Below are positions 40,488 to 54,355 of a DNA stretch of 64,000 bases, piece by piece. Source of the DNA: Cinclus cinclus. Taxonomy: Eukaryota; Chordata; Aves; Passeriformes; Cinclidae. The position numbers and the translations under genes are program-made. The stretch lies in assembly GCF_963662255.1 (NCBI RefSeq), contig NC_085049.1, positions 53,119,158 to 53,183,157 on the forward strand, read 5' to 3'. How positions within the stretch are numbered: position 1 is the first letter of the stretch; each line of letters starts with the position of its first letter. The notes below the pieces were generated by a model that did no database searches, was not told where the DNA came from, and was given only the letters and a program-made list of their open reading frames with translations.

Positions 40488-40595
40488 ATAAAATCAAAGT
40501 ATCACAGAAAAAATCATGTTGAAAGGAACATGATCCAGTCTCCTCCTCATAATGGGCTCAATGTTAGACTCAAACCAGTTTATAAAGTAGACAAC
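40488..40595 (-). mobile_element. Possible CR1 3' remnant, minus strand
   Basis: Read on the plus strand, the sequence follows the layout of a reversed CR1 3' end: atcacagaaa..atcatgttgaaaggaacatgatccagtctcctcctcataatgggctcaatgttagactcaaaccagt resembles, in order, the 'atcatagaatcat..ttggaaaggacc..atctagtcca..cctgctc..gggtcaa..gttagatcaggtt' arrangement. Only about 100 bases remain and divergence is high, so this is a tentative assignment. Confidence 0.45.
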
Positions 40596-43500
40596 TGTAA
40601 GAAAAAAATCAGATGTGGGACAAAAATACTGTGATTAATCACAAACCAAAGAAAAAGGATAAATGACGCTTTCAAGAAAATTTGAAATTGTCTGCTTTCT
40701 TTCTGGTAAGTTATGATCCAATGTTGAAAGGATAAGTTTCTCAGGAAGCAGAAGTTCTTTTATGACTAATTTATTACTTCAGTTGGTGGCATCACAATGT
40801 ACAAAAGCCAATGCAATAGTATAACAACCAGATTCAGCAACTGAAAACCTCATGTGAAAATCAGAGCTGGTCAAAGGGCTACACTGTTGTAAATACTGTG
40901 GTTGATTTACTCAGAGTGAATATTGACTGCTCTTGTACACAAGAATAAGTTTCTGTCCAAAAAGAATAGTAATCCAACTTGCATGCTGAGCTCAAGCACA
41001 AATAAGATGTCATTTAAGCATCAAATGGAAATGTTTATTCCAAACAGTGAGGTTACCTGACCTCTCCTCTTTGGATTCCTCTGCAACTCTGTAGCAGTAT
41101 TCTAAAACAGAACTGGAATTCCAGAATCAGTGCTTCTGGTTCCCCGAACATACTAAACCCTCTTCATTCATCTGGTTTTCATAGTGGAGTGGAAAACTCC
41201 ATCTCTCTCCTGTATCAGCTTCTTGAAACAAGTAAAAGTGAACCAAAGTTAAATCACTGTCCTGAAACATATAAAATGAAATGAAGCAAGTCTTTCCACA
41301 TCCCTCTTCCCCACAGAGTTGATACCATAACCAGGGAAAGGAACATTGGCTTTAAAAATCAACCTCCATGTATAAAAGCTGTAGATCTTAGTTAAGCACC
41401 TAACACAGTCTAGAGTGCTTCTTTTTAATTTTTTGACACTTTGGTCAGACAAAATGCTGCAGGCAACTTTGTACAATATTTTGATATAAGTATGCTATGA
41501 ACAAACAATTCCTGTTGCAAGCATGACAAGAAGAGATGGTAAAGGCAAGAAAGCAGAAAACAAACACATACATAAAGACTCACAATAAAGAGGGATAAAA
41601 AATTTAAAAGTAATAATAATAAATAGAATAATAAAACCAAAAATAAACAGCAGTGGAAAGAAATTAGAATACTCAAAGATGAAAAGTGTAGTGAAGCAGC
41701 AAAATGAAGAATACAAAAAATAGAAGAGAAAAGGAAAGTGAATAAAAATGAATTATATAAATTTATGTGCAACTACAATGCACAAATATAGGGAAAGTAG
41801 AACAACTACTACTACAAGGAAATAATCAAAAAATAAAAATGTGAATGTAAATTGAAATGTATGCTTTTGGAAGCTGGCAACAGCAAACAAATTCTGTAAT
41901 GCAAAGTAATAATGTAAAGCAAGGGGCAGGGCAAGAATTTGGAAAGAAATTTCTTGTTCACATGTTCAAAAAGTTTCAAGCTCACTGATTTTAGAATTTT
42001 GGATTACAGCTGACAAATCTTTCCATGGTGATAAAATGCCATAACTTTCTCAGTTGGTCTCCCTGATTTTTTTTTGCTCTAGTGCTAGAAAGACTTTTTG
42101 GAAAGTGTCTTCTATCCATCCTTCAGCTGCAGCAGTGTACAGCCTGCAGTGCTGGGTCTGAAGTGCCTGGGCTGAGGTCAAGACAAGACTTCTGATGATT
42201 CTTTGAAGGTTTGAGTTAGTTCATCGACCAAAAGCTTTGTGGAGGAGCCAGTGCTAAGACAATGTTTGGTGGATAACAGTGAAAAGGGTGTTTGCAACTG
42301 TACAAGCAGATGCAGGGCAGAGGGAAGGGAGCCAGACCTGGGGGTGTTTGTGTTATTGTTCTTAAATACCCACAGCAAATTCCTAGTTGGGTTCTACCAC
42401 TGTACTATTTATTTGAACATCTGAAAACTCTTGTAAAATAATGAATGGATATGATGCTCCAAGAGGATAAAAATTTTTGCTATCACTCTGAAACTCTGTA
42501 GCCGAACAAGAAGATAACACAGACATGTCTTAATCTTGCATCACACTGTTTTTTTCCTATGATTACCTGTCATTGCTCCCCTAAATTCTTTCACTGCCAA
42601 TGAATATTTCCACTTAATACTTAACCTAATTGTTGATTTGGTCTTCCTTCCTCTCGCCCTCCTCTTTCTGTTCTAAGTGCCACATTGGTAGTATATGTTC
42701 ATTAGCAAAGGGGACCACTAGGGAAGAGAGCTTGGGAAAAGCAACTGGGAGCTGCACATAGGTGGTCAGTGAGGAAAAGTGGTCTAATTTAGAGCCAGGG
42801 AACTGAATGGCTGGCAGACAAAAGTAGGGGAAAAAAAGGAATCAATCTGGATAACAGGTATGGTTCACAAATGCAGTGTTGGTAAATAAGAGGAAATTAA
42901 GTGCCCCAAGGCTGAATTGGCAGTGACTTGCTGTTCCAAAGGTGTTTATATTCTTTCAGGAAGCACACACTGAAGTGCTGAGGTGGTTAAGAATGCCTTG
43001 TTCCTGCACTAGGATCACTCAAAGGTGTGTGCCTCCTTGACTCCAACAGCTGCAGCAGCAATGATGGTTGTGTGGCTTTTGGAGAACAGCTGGTACCCAA
43101 TCAGCCAGCAAGAGTGTAGGAAGATTCAGCCTGCAAAAAGCCATGTGGCTATATCCTCACTGCTTCTATAACAGTCCTGCACTGTTGTTTCTTGAATCAT
43201 AGGGTTACCTAAATCTAAATGTATGCACCTCCAGATGCAGTTTCTAGCTGGATTCCACAAATCCAAATGATGTTGAGAGGTAACAGAGGGAGGTAGCCTG
43301 AACCAACTCAAGGAAGGGTCTGCCACTCCAGCAGAGCAGTGTTAGAGCTTTTTTAACTGCCAGACTATAAACCTAGACTATAACAACATGCTGACACCTT
43401 CTTTTCTTATTCTAACCCAAGAAAAAATTGAATAAAGCCCATTTCACAGCAGTGAAAGGGTTTTCTTTTTCTCAATGACAATTTTGTCCACTTTGTTAAT

Positions 43501-46500
43501 AGGACCAGAAATTTAACTACAATATGTATTATTTGTTCTTTAGGTACAAATATTTAAAGGTAAAAATGTTAGCTTGTGGGGTTTCCTGACATCCTGGAGC
43601 TAAAGAAAAGAAGAAATATAATTATTGTTAACCATATTAAAGGCTAAGGAAAAGAGTGTGAATTTGTTTTAGTTAAACTGTATCACTCTACCAGGTTTTT
43701 CCCCTAAACAATGCCATTTTAGCAAATTCTGTCAAATGAAACCCAAGTGGGATGAAGTGCCAAGTATTTTGCTGCCAATTCTGTAAACGCTGGTGATGTT
43801 ATTTTTTTATTTTGCCAGAGTAATAGAGAATCAATTGCAAGATGGTACAGAAACTCAGCTCCATAATCATTAATTATGGTTTCTGTATTAACTACAAAAA
43901 AATTGGTAATACCTTTCCTAGTTTCAAATGTCAAGTTAAGCCTGTACAAGACTGATAAATATACTGAAGATTCATTGCTGTTGGCATCATTGTTGGTTAC
44001 AAAAAGTACAGTGTTGTTAAAGCTGGGGAAAAGTAAGGAAAAAGACTGTGGGATAAAGTAGCATGAAATACAGCATTCAAATTGACAATAGTGCTTAAAG
44101 ACAGAGTTGTTCAGAAAAGTGGAACCTTATGCTATGCAGTTAATATGTAAACATCATGGCTATAAATTTCTTTTTTTAAATTCCAAACCCAGACTAATGC
44201 TCTTATCTTTGATTATTAAATGTAACAATCCACGTGATATAAAGGTACATTGATTTGAAGATGTGAACCTATTGCAACCTATCTGCCAGCAGCTGCAGCA
44301 GGCTTTACACCTTTTGTTCAACAAATATGTTAGTCCTATTTACCATGTAAAAATCCTTTTTGTTAAGTTGGAGGAAGAAACTTATAAAGAAAAATCCTCA
44401 GATTTGGGCTCTAAATTTGAGGTAGCACAACTCTTGGGAACTGATGTTATTCAGCAAGGTTGTTCTTAGCCCTTTTTGCTAGGGTAAAGCTTGCTATTGG
44501 GCAGAAAGGGAGGCTCAGACAAAGTGTCTATGGCTTCATATTTTTTTATTCCTGTGCTTGGGATGAAAAGACATTTGTGGTCTAGCCTCTGGGGGATATA
44601 CCAAGTTTCTTGTAAATATTAGGTCACCCATTAATTTACAGCTTTACTTCTGAAGTTTTCTGGACAAAGAAAAGTAAACCCAGTAACCCTTCTCTTGAAA
44701 AAGTACTTTGCATCTGCCTTTCATTACACAGCATTTCAATAAAAGAAATAGAGCTCGATGACTTGAGGCAATATTCTATTTACAGATAGTTTATTTTTAA
44801 TTATCTTCTGTCTGTAATGCTTACTGTCAGACTACATCTTCTATAGACTTACACAGATAGGTAGTGGCTGAAACAGAAATAAAATGGTTTAAGTTTTTTC
44901 TTAAACCCTTGGCTTTTTTAAGGCTTCACAGCAAATGGAGACTATGGCATTACAATTAAAATATTTTGGTATGGAAGGCTGTCATGGAATCATGAAAAAT
45001 TTATCAACATTTGGAAACTTGTGTTTTCCAGTTACAGCAATGCCTGCTTGTCTGGAGCGGTCACTGTGGTTATTTTTCCACCATAGCTAGTAGAGGATGA
45101 TAGTACTGTCAAAGCTACATGTCTCAGGGAAGCCTGATTGCCTTTTCAGGGCTGTCTGGTTTTGCTTTCTTAGCATCTGGAGGGAGTGTTATATGATTTG
45201 GACTTCAACACAAATCAGAATCATTGCAATGTGCAATTAGTAATTTGTATTTATATACCAAAGTTTATATTTTAGGATTTTGCACAAAATCCCTGACTGC
45301 ATCATTAAATGGTTACACTCTAGTATTTTTTAACCAGTTTTCTACTGACAGTAATTTTATCATACATTCATAAGGAGGGGTTGTTCTTCTGGCATATATA
45401 TGTATTTGTAATAATAATCACAAAACGCCCCAGAAGGACTATTAAATGTGCCTGTTTCTACAATCTGTTTATGTAATGCTTATTATATGCACAGCTTTTC
45501 AATGAAATTGCAATAGAATGTGCAAATAGTAATCTCTTTAAGGCAAAGACTTTTTATTCCAAGTGCATTGCCAGCAGCTGACAATGAAAAATAGAATAAG
45601 ATATGTATAGTGTGTTGTCACAAGATACATCAAATGTGATCACTGTTACAAGTCTCCTTTGCCTAAAGGTACTTTTTCTTAGGCTGTCCTGAAGAAAGAA
45701 AGCCTTTTGAACAAGCTTGGTAATTTTCTCTGCAGGGTCAGGAGACGTGCAAATTAGAAGTTGCCAAAAATATTTCACAGGCACATACAGACTAAGACCT
45801 TGTACTTGTCTTTAAACAGCCAAAGAATCTCAAGTCTAGCAAGTAGACTAGAGACATGTCAAGTGATGAAATTGAATGTGAATGTAAAAGCTTTTCTCTG
45901 CTAAAAAAGAACACAGCCTTTAAATTAGTATTAGCAAACTCTGCTATGTCACATTGCTACAATGAGCATCTCTCTTTGGGAAATAAGAATACATTAGTTC
46001 AGGTCAATATCTGCACTCCCATCAGACAAAATTACCTAACAGTCTTTGTCTGGTAATGATAATGACATTGTTAGCCTCCAGGGAGTTGACGTCACACAAC
46101 TAAGCAACTCAGGAAGAGCACAGTGTACAAGTGTATAAGTGAACCAGCAAAGACCTCCATGGGTATGGACTGATTCAGCTGATGGATGCTGTTTCAATGC
46201 CATAAAAAATCCAGATATGCCCCAAGCTGCACTTAAAAGAAAACAAGCAACTTGCAAAAGAGCGTTTTAGGCAGATAAACAGTTGTAAGCGACCCACCAG
46301 GAAGGAAACTATTTTGAGAACAGGAGGCGTGACTGAATCAAATCCGTGATGCACAAACCACACTCAGATGTATACGTGTGTATTTGCTTTTGTAATGGAT
46401 AGTATTCCTTTTCACTCTAAAAAATTAAAATTCTTTGCCTAGTCTCATTCGCTGTTTGTATTTATCTACTTACCTATATGCACCTGCCTACCTCCTGGAA

Positions 46501-47950
46501 GTGCACTCATGTCTTCCAAAGACAGCCAGGAGAAGGTAACTAAATATCAAAGCCTGTGAATAAGGCTAACTGTACTCTATTATCATCATCAGAGTAATGG
46601 TGGTGCATGAAATCTTTTGCCACAAAATAAAGAACGACTGTGAACTGTTTGAACACTTTGTCTGTTTAATAAGAAAGGAACAGGCAGTTTATCAGAATGA
46701 TTGTGTGGGCTAAGGTAGGAGGATTTTTTGGTGTTTGTTCAAGGCTTTACATGAAACTAATTCTCTCTGTATATTGCATTTATTTGATTATAAGAGAAGT
46801 TCAGTCAATACTGCTGTAGAAAAGCCAAGGCATGTCTGAACTCATTAAAGTATGGTTTGTACACTGACACTGATGAAAGACCTGCTGCTGGTGCTGCTGC
46901 AAGTCCATTTAGTTTTTATTTGACATCAAGTTGCTTTCCTTTGCCTGTACTGTCAGAGCTTGTATATGAAGCTGCACTGCCATGAGAAAAGAGCACATCT
47001 GACAAGGAGCCAGGGATTTCTCAAATGATACCTGGACACGGCCTCATTTGCCTGATGTGTGATATAACACGTCTGGGCAATGTGCTTTTCCTTTGCTTTC
47101 TTCCCCATCTCAAAATGGTGCCTATGCTCCCTCCACAGTCTGCTCCAAATAGCTGCATGTGGGAGGAGATACCTGAAACACAGCTTCTCCTACCCGCAAT
47201 CCACTTCACATATGTTTGAGATGGGGAAAAGAAATGGGGCAGTCACAGGAACCCAAAACCGGCACTTGTGAAAGGAAGTAGCTCTGCTAAAGCAGAATCT
47301 TCTGCTGCCAATGATTTTCAACCCACTGGGCTGCCAGGAAAATCTGCTGTCGGTGGATGCAGCTTACCTAACATCATAACTGTGCAGACAGATTTTTGTA
47401 GGGCATTCATGAAGGCTGACTTAGCCTGCTCAGGCTCATGTCACCAGACTGCCTCTATAGCCTGGGCAGGAGCAGTGAAGCATGCAGGACTATTATGGGA
47501 TCCCATTTCTCTCTGGTGACTGCAGAGGTGATTATCCTCACTATGCTAAAGTTAGCTTCCATGAAAATGTTTTTAGTTGGGCTTTTATCAAAATGACTGC
47601 TTCAGGGTCGAGCAGATTATATTCCCATAGCTCTGTTTTGACATGCTGTTTTGCTTTATTTCTCTCTTCATTGTGCTTCTTAAGCACTGCCCAGAATTTT
47701 TAGAAGCTTCAGATCTGATCTAATTCATCTCTTTTGAATAGCCTTGCTGTGTAAGCCAGAGAAGATCCTTTTTATTCCGTCTTTTTATCTGCAAGCTAGA
47801 TTTCTAAAAGGATTTGTCCAGCACTGCTCATCTGAAGTTTTCTTCATTGGCTCTTTTTAATGATTTCTGAGTACACTGGCCAATTCTGATGCTGCTTATT
47901 AGGGTACAGAAGTCTCAAAAATACTTGCTTACTGGAAAAAAAATAAAGAG
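40596..47950. other. Non-coding interval, no gene seen
   Basis: The minus-strand frame at 41425-41772 (115 codons) is a low-complexity artefact of an A-rich segment around 41580-41760. The segment 43.6-45.5 kb holds unusually many TAAT/ATTA words, including a dyad ccataat-catta-attatgg at 43861-43879, the kind of content seen in homeodomain-bound non-coding elements, but no conservation could be tested. The 46.98-47.7 kb part is denser in short overlapping frames, without recognised domains. Confidence 0.55.
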
Positions 47951-47954
47951 GGTA

Positions 47955-48300
47955 GGCTCTGGATTTGAGCTTGATTAACCTGTGGAAGAGTGTCTCCCCT
48001 GTATATCTATAAGCAGGTCATGAAGAAGGTGGAGCTGGCCCCTTCACAGGCTTGCAAGGCAGGGGAAGAGGCATAAATTGAAACAGAGGAGTTTCAGGCT
48101 GAATACAAGGAGAAGCTATTTCTCCATGTAGGTGGTGTCTGAGAGAAGCTCCTCACTGACACTGAAGGTTTCAAGATCCAGCTGAATGAAGACATCAGCA
48201 ACCTGTTGTGATCTCAGAACTGACCCTGCTTTGAGTAAGATCTTGAACTAGAGCTCTCCAGAGGTCTTCTTCAGCCTTGATTATTTTGTAATTTGTTTTA
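47955..48300 (+). mobile_element. CR1 LINE 3' terminal fragment
   Basis: The last few hundred bases of a CR1 are recognisable in order. gatttgagcttgattaacctgtggaagag corresponds to the 'gagcttgtttagcctggagaagag' block. A gaagaaggtggagctggc-like segment comes next, then ataaattgaaacagaggagtttcaggctgaatac (the 'cacaaattgaaacacaggaa' block), ctgaccctgctttgagtaag, and gagctctccagaggtcttcttcagccttgattattttgtaa, the classic CR1 3' end. It is 5'-truncated, non-coding and moderately diverged. The following gene-free sequence is unrelated. Confidence 0.88.
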
Positions 48301-50152
48301 TCCATAGAGAATCTTCAGCACTGCTGAGATGAGACAGGAACGTCTAACCAAACTCAGTGGGGTTTTTTCAATATATTTAGGAGGAAATATTTAAAGGTTT
48401 GTCTATATTTTTAGTAAATAAACTACTTAAAATGCTCTCTATATACATAGATGTGCATTAACCTGGGAAAGCTGAGTTTTGTGCCATATGAATCTCAGAA
48501 CTACATATGACAGCGATAGTTTGAAATCCACTCTTGCATCCATGTTCTGGGATTTAGGGTCCTTATATTCTTCAGCACTGTCTCCATATTATTACTTTCC
48601 TCTGACTCTAGAAACAGAAGATTTATATTCCTTCATCAGGAAGCTGCTGAGCCCCACTCACTTTAATGACAAAAATCCCCATAAACTTCACCCTGAGTGT
48701 CCAATATGGAAAAACCCAAATCCTGCTGCAGGCACTACACCTCAATGTCATTCAAATGCCCAAACAAAATCTTTACCAAAAGAGGCAGCAGCAACATGCT
48801 TCTGCATCCAGAATCACACACGGCTGTGGTCTCAACTCTTTCTCACCTCCCAGTTCTTTCAGCAGAGGGAACATTTGGATGAGAGAGGAATCAATCATCC
48901 TTATAAAGACCTGGAAAATCTTCTCTCTCACCCTCCACTCCTACAAGGCACAGTGGCATCCAGATAAGCCCAAAGTTCTCACTTTTTGCCCTTCCACCAC
49001 ACGTGCTATCATCAAAGAGAAGGTTGTCAGGCTGGCTCTGGGGTTGCTCTCTTGGCAACACAGTCAGGCACAGTGCTGCTCTGATGGTTACACTGCACAC
49101 AGGACACAAAACCACTCTGCCCTCTGACACTCTTCCCGTGCTTTGTGGATGTGAGACCACTTAGAGTGAGAGATGTTCACACAGAGATACTCTCTCAGCA
49201 TCTAATGCAAACTCCTGCTATGGACATGCTTTTTCTTTTTTTCCCCAAGAAACATTTTCCTTCAACCTTTACCAAGGGTTCGTCTTGACCAAGGTTCATC
49301 CTCAGAGGCCTGTCTCCCTGTCAGAAATTGGCAGAATATTCTATTCCACCTGGAGAAAACATGGCAAAGAGCTGGATTTGGCAAGCAGAAAGCAAAAGAC
49401 CATCTTTGCCCCTTTAAATGATATTTTTAACTTCTATAGAAGAATTCCAGCTAAGGCAGTCTACCCCAGAGTTTCTATTTACCCCATGCAAGATAATGCT
49501 ACTGCAAACATAGTAAACAACTTGCATTATTTAGCTGAAAATTACATTTTGGGGACAAGAAAATAAAATTAGCTTGTTGAAGGATTGACACTGCAATGTT
49601 CTCTGCAGAGAGGGAGTAGCAGGTGAATGGCCTTGGCACAAAGATACCATGGGCAGACTGCTTTGCAGGTCCTGAGCATGGAATGCTGGTTAAGGACACG
49701 AGATGTGTGCACAGATTAAGAATTAGTAGGGCTTATAAATATATTCTTCCAGTAAAATAATATTAACTTTAATTCCATCTGCAAGAGGGGTTTGCATGCT
49801 ACCCGTCTTTTTGTATTTGTGAGTGCAAAAGCTGTTTTAGTAGAATGGACAGGCATACATTTCATATTTTAGTAGTAAATTAAGCAATGGCTAATTTTGA
49901 TTCCCCAGGTACTCATCCAAAAGATTATTGAGAAACTTAGGTCCCAGTATTACTTTCTGGATGTATTCACTTCACAAATTCTTTCACTTCTTCACTTATT
50001 CCTTCTTGAAATCCTTGCAGTCCTCTGTGATTTTTGAATGCTACTTTTTTTTTTCCCTCCATCTCAAGAAACTACAGTTTTGGGATTAAGAAAAGGGAAA
50101 TTTTATATTAAGAAATCATTCTGAAATAACTTTCTTGTGAAATAACTAGGGA

Positions 50153-50209
50153 TGTTTTTTTTTTGTTTATTTGTTTGGTTTGGTTTTGGGGCGTTTTTTG
50201 GTTTTTCTG
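50153..50209 (-). repeat. T/G-rich low-complexity tract
   Basis: A T-run followed by ttgtttatttgtttggtttgg and a further G/T-only stretch. Read on the minus strand it is an A/C tract like those at 8.1 and 29.1 kb. Confidence 0.82.
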
Positions 50210-52146
50210 TAGATATATTTTATTTTTTTATTAAGAGATTCTGCTCAGATTTATTTTTGCAAATATTTGTTTGAATTCACAATGAAAACACTTTTCATAT
50301 TTGTTTTATTGGAACACCATTTTGGAATGATAATTAAAATGGTTTTCCTGTGAAAGAACTACCCCAACTAGCAAACACAGCTATGCCAAATACATTCATT
50401 ACAATCCATCTTGAGAGAAATTCAGTCCCTGTCAGGCAAAACCTAAAGAAAAAAAGAATGTTTAAACAAGCAATCTGCTTGGTGTTTATCGACACACAGG
50501 CACACATGCCTAATATTCCTACTAACAACCATTTATCTTTTCCCTACTGATTCCTTCTGGTGCTTCATGTTAGTTATTGGTTTTTTTTTTCATTACAATT
50601 TTTCAAATTGTATCCCAAGTTTATTATGTGATTTATAACCAAAACCATGATCTCAGGTCTAAATAATCTGTCTGCTGAAAACAGCACTAGACTAATATGC
50701 CACAGGATACTGAAACACTTCACTGATTGCTACAATAAAAGTCAAAAGGATTGATGGTGTAAGAATTCCTTCAGGTCATTAGATTGCTCTGGCAGGTGCT
50801 GGTTTATTTGCAAATTCCAACAAAAAAGCTGGTTTTCAGCAATACAAGATTGTGAGGATAGGAAAATTACAATGCTTGGAATATCTCTGCAATATATGTC
50901 AGCTTCTTCATTTCCATGGGTTGGGTAAGTGAAGATCCTGTAGCAAGCTGTACTGTATTGTTTTGGGAAACAGAGAGGACAAAGTGCTAGCAAACATTTC
51001 TAAAGAGTTTTCATACATTCAAATCTAAATACAAGATTATCTTGATGAAGTTCTGGAAATTGATAAAATTATCATTATTTGGGTTACGTTCATGTGTCTG
51101 TGTGTATGCATGCATGTACTATGCACGTCTATATATTCAAGTGGGCAATTCCATCTGGTTCCTATTACCTTTGGTACAAAGACATGGTGAGATAGATCTA
51201 TTAAGGGAAAATGAATTAGATGTTTGTCAACATCATATGCCTAAACTCAGAAGAAGTAACAGAAAGGAAAAATATATTTTCCAAGTCGACCTCCTGTGTT
51301 CATCACAATAGCATCTTAATATATTCATAAAAACACTGATTGCAGTATCTGTTCTCTTACACATGGTTATTTTTTCTCTCCTCCCTTCAATCCCCATGCA
51401 AGAGTTAGGGGGTTGAACTGGGATGCTTTCTAATTGTTGTTGCTCTACAATATGAAATACGTATTTTCTTAGTGGGACATATCAAAAAAGGCACTTTTAA
51501 AATTTGAATGTAGAGTACCTTAGTTCTTGTGAGAGCATGCTCTGTAGTCTTTCAGAGACATAAGAGGACCTGTAATTGGGAAATAAAATTTAAAGAAAGG
51601 TTTAATCATTGAAACACTGAGAATGACTGCGATCACCATCTCTTCTCCATGTCACACCTTTAAAATACAAATGAGACCAGTATGTGTACCAAGGGACACA
51701 GCAGATGAGGAAATTATAGTGACTTCAGGATCTGAATGTCATTGCTCAGTGCCATTACAATAATGTCTGAGGGAGAGATTTGGTAGCATGGACTCTGTCA
51801 TATCCATAATATTGTGGCAACACTAGAGTATGCTCAGTCCTAAAAACAGACTGGGAAGACTGGTAATATCTCCTGAACTCAGAATTAGCCTAACTGGTCT
51901 CTCTCTGAAGTGTAGCAAGATGGAGTGCATCTCTTTCCAATATCCCAGATGGTTCTTGTACAGTCCCTATAACTTCTTCCAGTCTCCTATTCCCTTCCCG
52001 CTTCTCCTTCCAAAATGCCACTGACTATGAATAATTTAATTTGCCTGCCAGAGTTCTCCATCACTTTCTCCAGCCTTAAGAGAGTAACTTTCTAACACTG
52101 TATTTCAATGTCTTCTGGCAGAATATTTTCCATCTGCTTTTTAGAT

Positions 52147-52190
52147 GTGTGAGTGTGGGAGGGGCAGAGGAGGCTGGGATGGTGGGGGTG
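52147..52190 (+). other. G-rich segment, borderline G-quadruplex potential
   Basis: Four G runs occur on the plus strand (ggg, gggg, ggg, ggggg), but one loop is about 11 bases, longer than the strict rule allows. It lies about 75 bases upstream of the exon-like segment. Confidence 0.4.
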
Positions 52191-52261
52191 GTGTCAAGGA
52201 ACAACGCCAAGACATACTGCTCTCGTTGAAATGATCTACTGCTTCCTTTCTGTTTCCACAG

Positions 52262-52322
52262 GGCTTGGTACACTGCTCTCACTTCTCTTCAGTGTGGCTG
52301 CTGTTCTTCACTTCTCCCTGAG
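52262..52322 (+). other. Exon-like 61-bp segment with canonical splice sites
   Basis: A pyrimidine-rich tract ending tttctgtttccacag precedes the segment and gtaaggat follows it, matching strong vertebrate acceptor and donor sites. One frame is open and hydrophobic (LGTLLSLLFSVAAVLHFSL), but I recognise no family. About 90 bases downstream AATAAA at 52408-52413 is followed by a T-rich downstream element (gggttttttgtctc). The combination could belong to a long non-coding RNA, an unrecognised LTR, or be coincidence. No neighbouring exons could be identified. Confidence 0.25.
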
Positions 52323-52407
52323 GTAAGGATAAGAAGGAAAGAGGACAAGAAAGTCAACTTCTCAATGCATAACTTTCAGAGTGTGTTTAGATTGGAAGAG
52401 TCTGTGA

Positions 52408-52448
52408 AATAAAGCTTTTATTCCATTATCCTGGGTTTTTTGTCTCAG
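52408..52448 (+). terminator. Candidate polyadenylation signal with U-rich downstream element
   Basis: AATAAA at 52408-52413 is followed after about 20 bases by gggttttttgtctc. The spacing suits mRNA 3'-end formation or the R/U5 part of an LTR. No upstream coding exon supports a gene here. Confidence 0.25.
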
Positions 52449-54355
52449 TTAGCACTGTAGCTTTCATGAAAAATATTTGAAGCATGGGCACTGGTCTGAA
52501 TGGACAGAGGGAGCCAGGCAAGAATGTGGACACCCACAAGGAAAGGGAGCTGAACTCCATCACTGGCAGAGATCACTCTGGGCATCACTCTGGGAACAGG
52601 GAGAACAAGGAGATTTTTGTTAGTCACAAAATGTAAATAACATAAAGCCATAGCTGTTCTCCAAGATACTATTAATAGGAATAACACAAGGTTATTTATC
52701 ATGTGAATTCTAGGATTTTGCCTTTACAATGAGGAAATCCCTATAATGAATAGTCTTCCTCTATTTGAGCTGGGAGGACCTGATAAATCTTAGGTCTTCC
52801 CTATATCCAGACATGCTTTTGAAATGCTTTTCTGTGACAATACATGAATAATGGGAAGCTGTAAGAGACATCCTGAAGCAGTCTTTAGGATTGCATTGAA
52901 GTACAGTTATATAATAAGCAGCAGCAACTTGGATAAGCTCACGAAAGTCAAGAAACATGACAGCAGGCATTATGCTTAAAGTGGAATTTATTAATGATAG
53001 ATTAAATAATGCAGTATCCTGTTCTCCTAAAAGACTATTCAGGCAGTTTGATGCCTGTGGCTATGCCTGGTGTGGTGCACCCCATCACATTCAATCACAG
53101 ATGCTCAGTCCGGCTGTGCAGGGACTTTATGTAAATAGAGACCTCTTGGAAATCCCACCCACCTTTGCCACAAGCCAAGGAACTGAACTCATTCTGTGGT
53201 GCAATATTAGATCACAGAAACAGAATGCAGAAAGCCTTGTGCAGTTCTGTTGCTGCTGCTGACATGTAATGTGGGAAATGGCTGCTGATTGCTCCATTTT
53301 CGTTGTGATTTTGTGCCTTTCTTTCTTCTGAGTTCTGCTAAGTACCATGGCAATTCATCTAAATTATATTGCTTCTCAGTGGATAATTGATTATTATATA
53401 TAATAGCATTTTATGCATGTTATGTATTTTCTTTAGTAGACAGTACTTTGAGCATATCTTTATGACTGACAGGGAGTTGGATGAGAATTTCCCGGACTCG
53501 AAAGTTGCAATGTAAAATTATCTCACTTAGATGTTCATGGGATAAAGACATGATTTTTCCTTTTGTTTCTAAGAATCATTAAAGCTGAATTATGCTCTTC
53601 TATTGCAAAGTAGAAAACTTAGTTACTGATATCTATTTTTCAGTGTGATTCTGTGAATATATCACAGCTTTTTTCTCCATAGTCTTAGCTGAGTTTGACA
53701 GATGAAAATCTATATGCAGCTGTGTAATTAATTTATACTTTGTCAAAGTTAGGAAAAGATTTGAATGGCAATTCAGAAGAATCTCATGCAATGCTTAAGT
53801 TAGATCATTGCTCCATGTACCTTACAGTATGTACAAGACAAAGACTGAAATCTACAGCTTTGTTCTATTTTGCATTAAATTGTAGGGTTCTTTTTTCTTC
53901 TTCTTTTTGAGCATATGCCACCAAGCATGCTAATGAACCAGTCAAAGAATCAGCTGTACTAACAGTTAATGAGAATTCAAAGAGATTTATTTAGCCTAGC
54001 ATCATCATTTCAGTGAAGATTCAAAGAGGATTAATTTGATTTATGTCAAAATGGAGGAATCTTTATATAATCTGCAGTCAAACTTTCATGAATACATTTA
54101 TTCAGATTTCAAAGGTCTCAAAAATCATGTGTAAAAGACTGGGAGAAGAAGACAATATTTATTTATATGTAAATTATTCTTTTTGTGCATAAAATCTATT
54201 TTAGGTTTCAAATGTGTTTATATCTCCACTTTGCAATGCTTGGGAATTTGCAGTATAAAATGTGGAGCTTTTGAAATCAATGAGTTTTATATGTAATTAT
54301 AATGGACTCCAAAATTCATTTTAAAACAACCTGATGGGCAGACATAGGTAAGAAA

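Noticed and set aside
41425..41772. 115-codon minus-strand open frame rich in Leu, Phe and Ser
   Set aside because: Produced by translating the complement of an A-rich low-complexity stretch.
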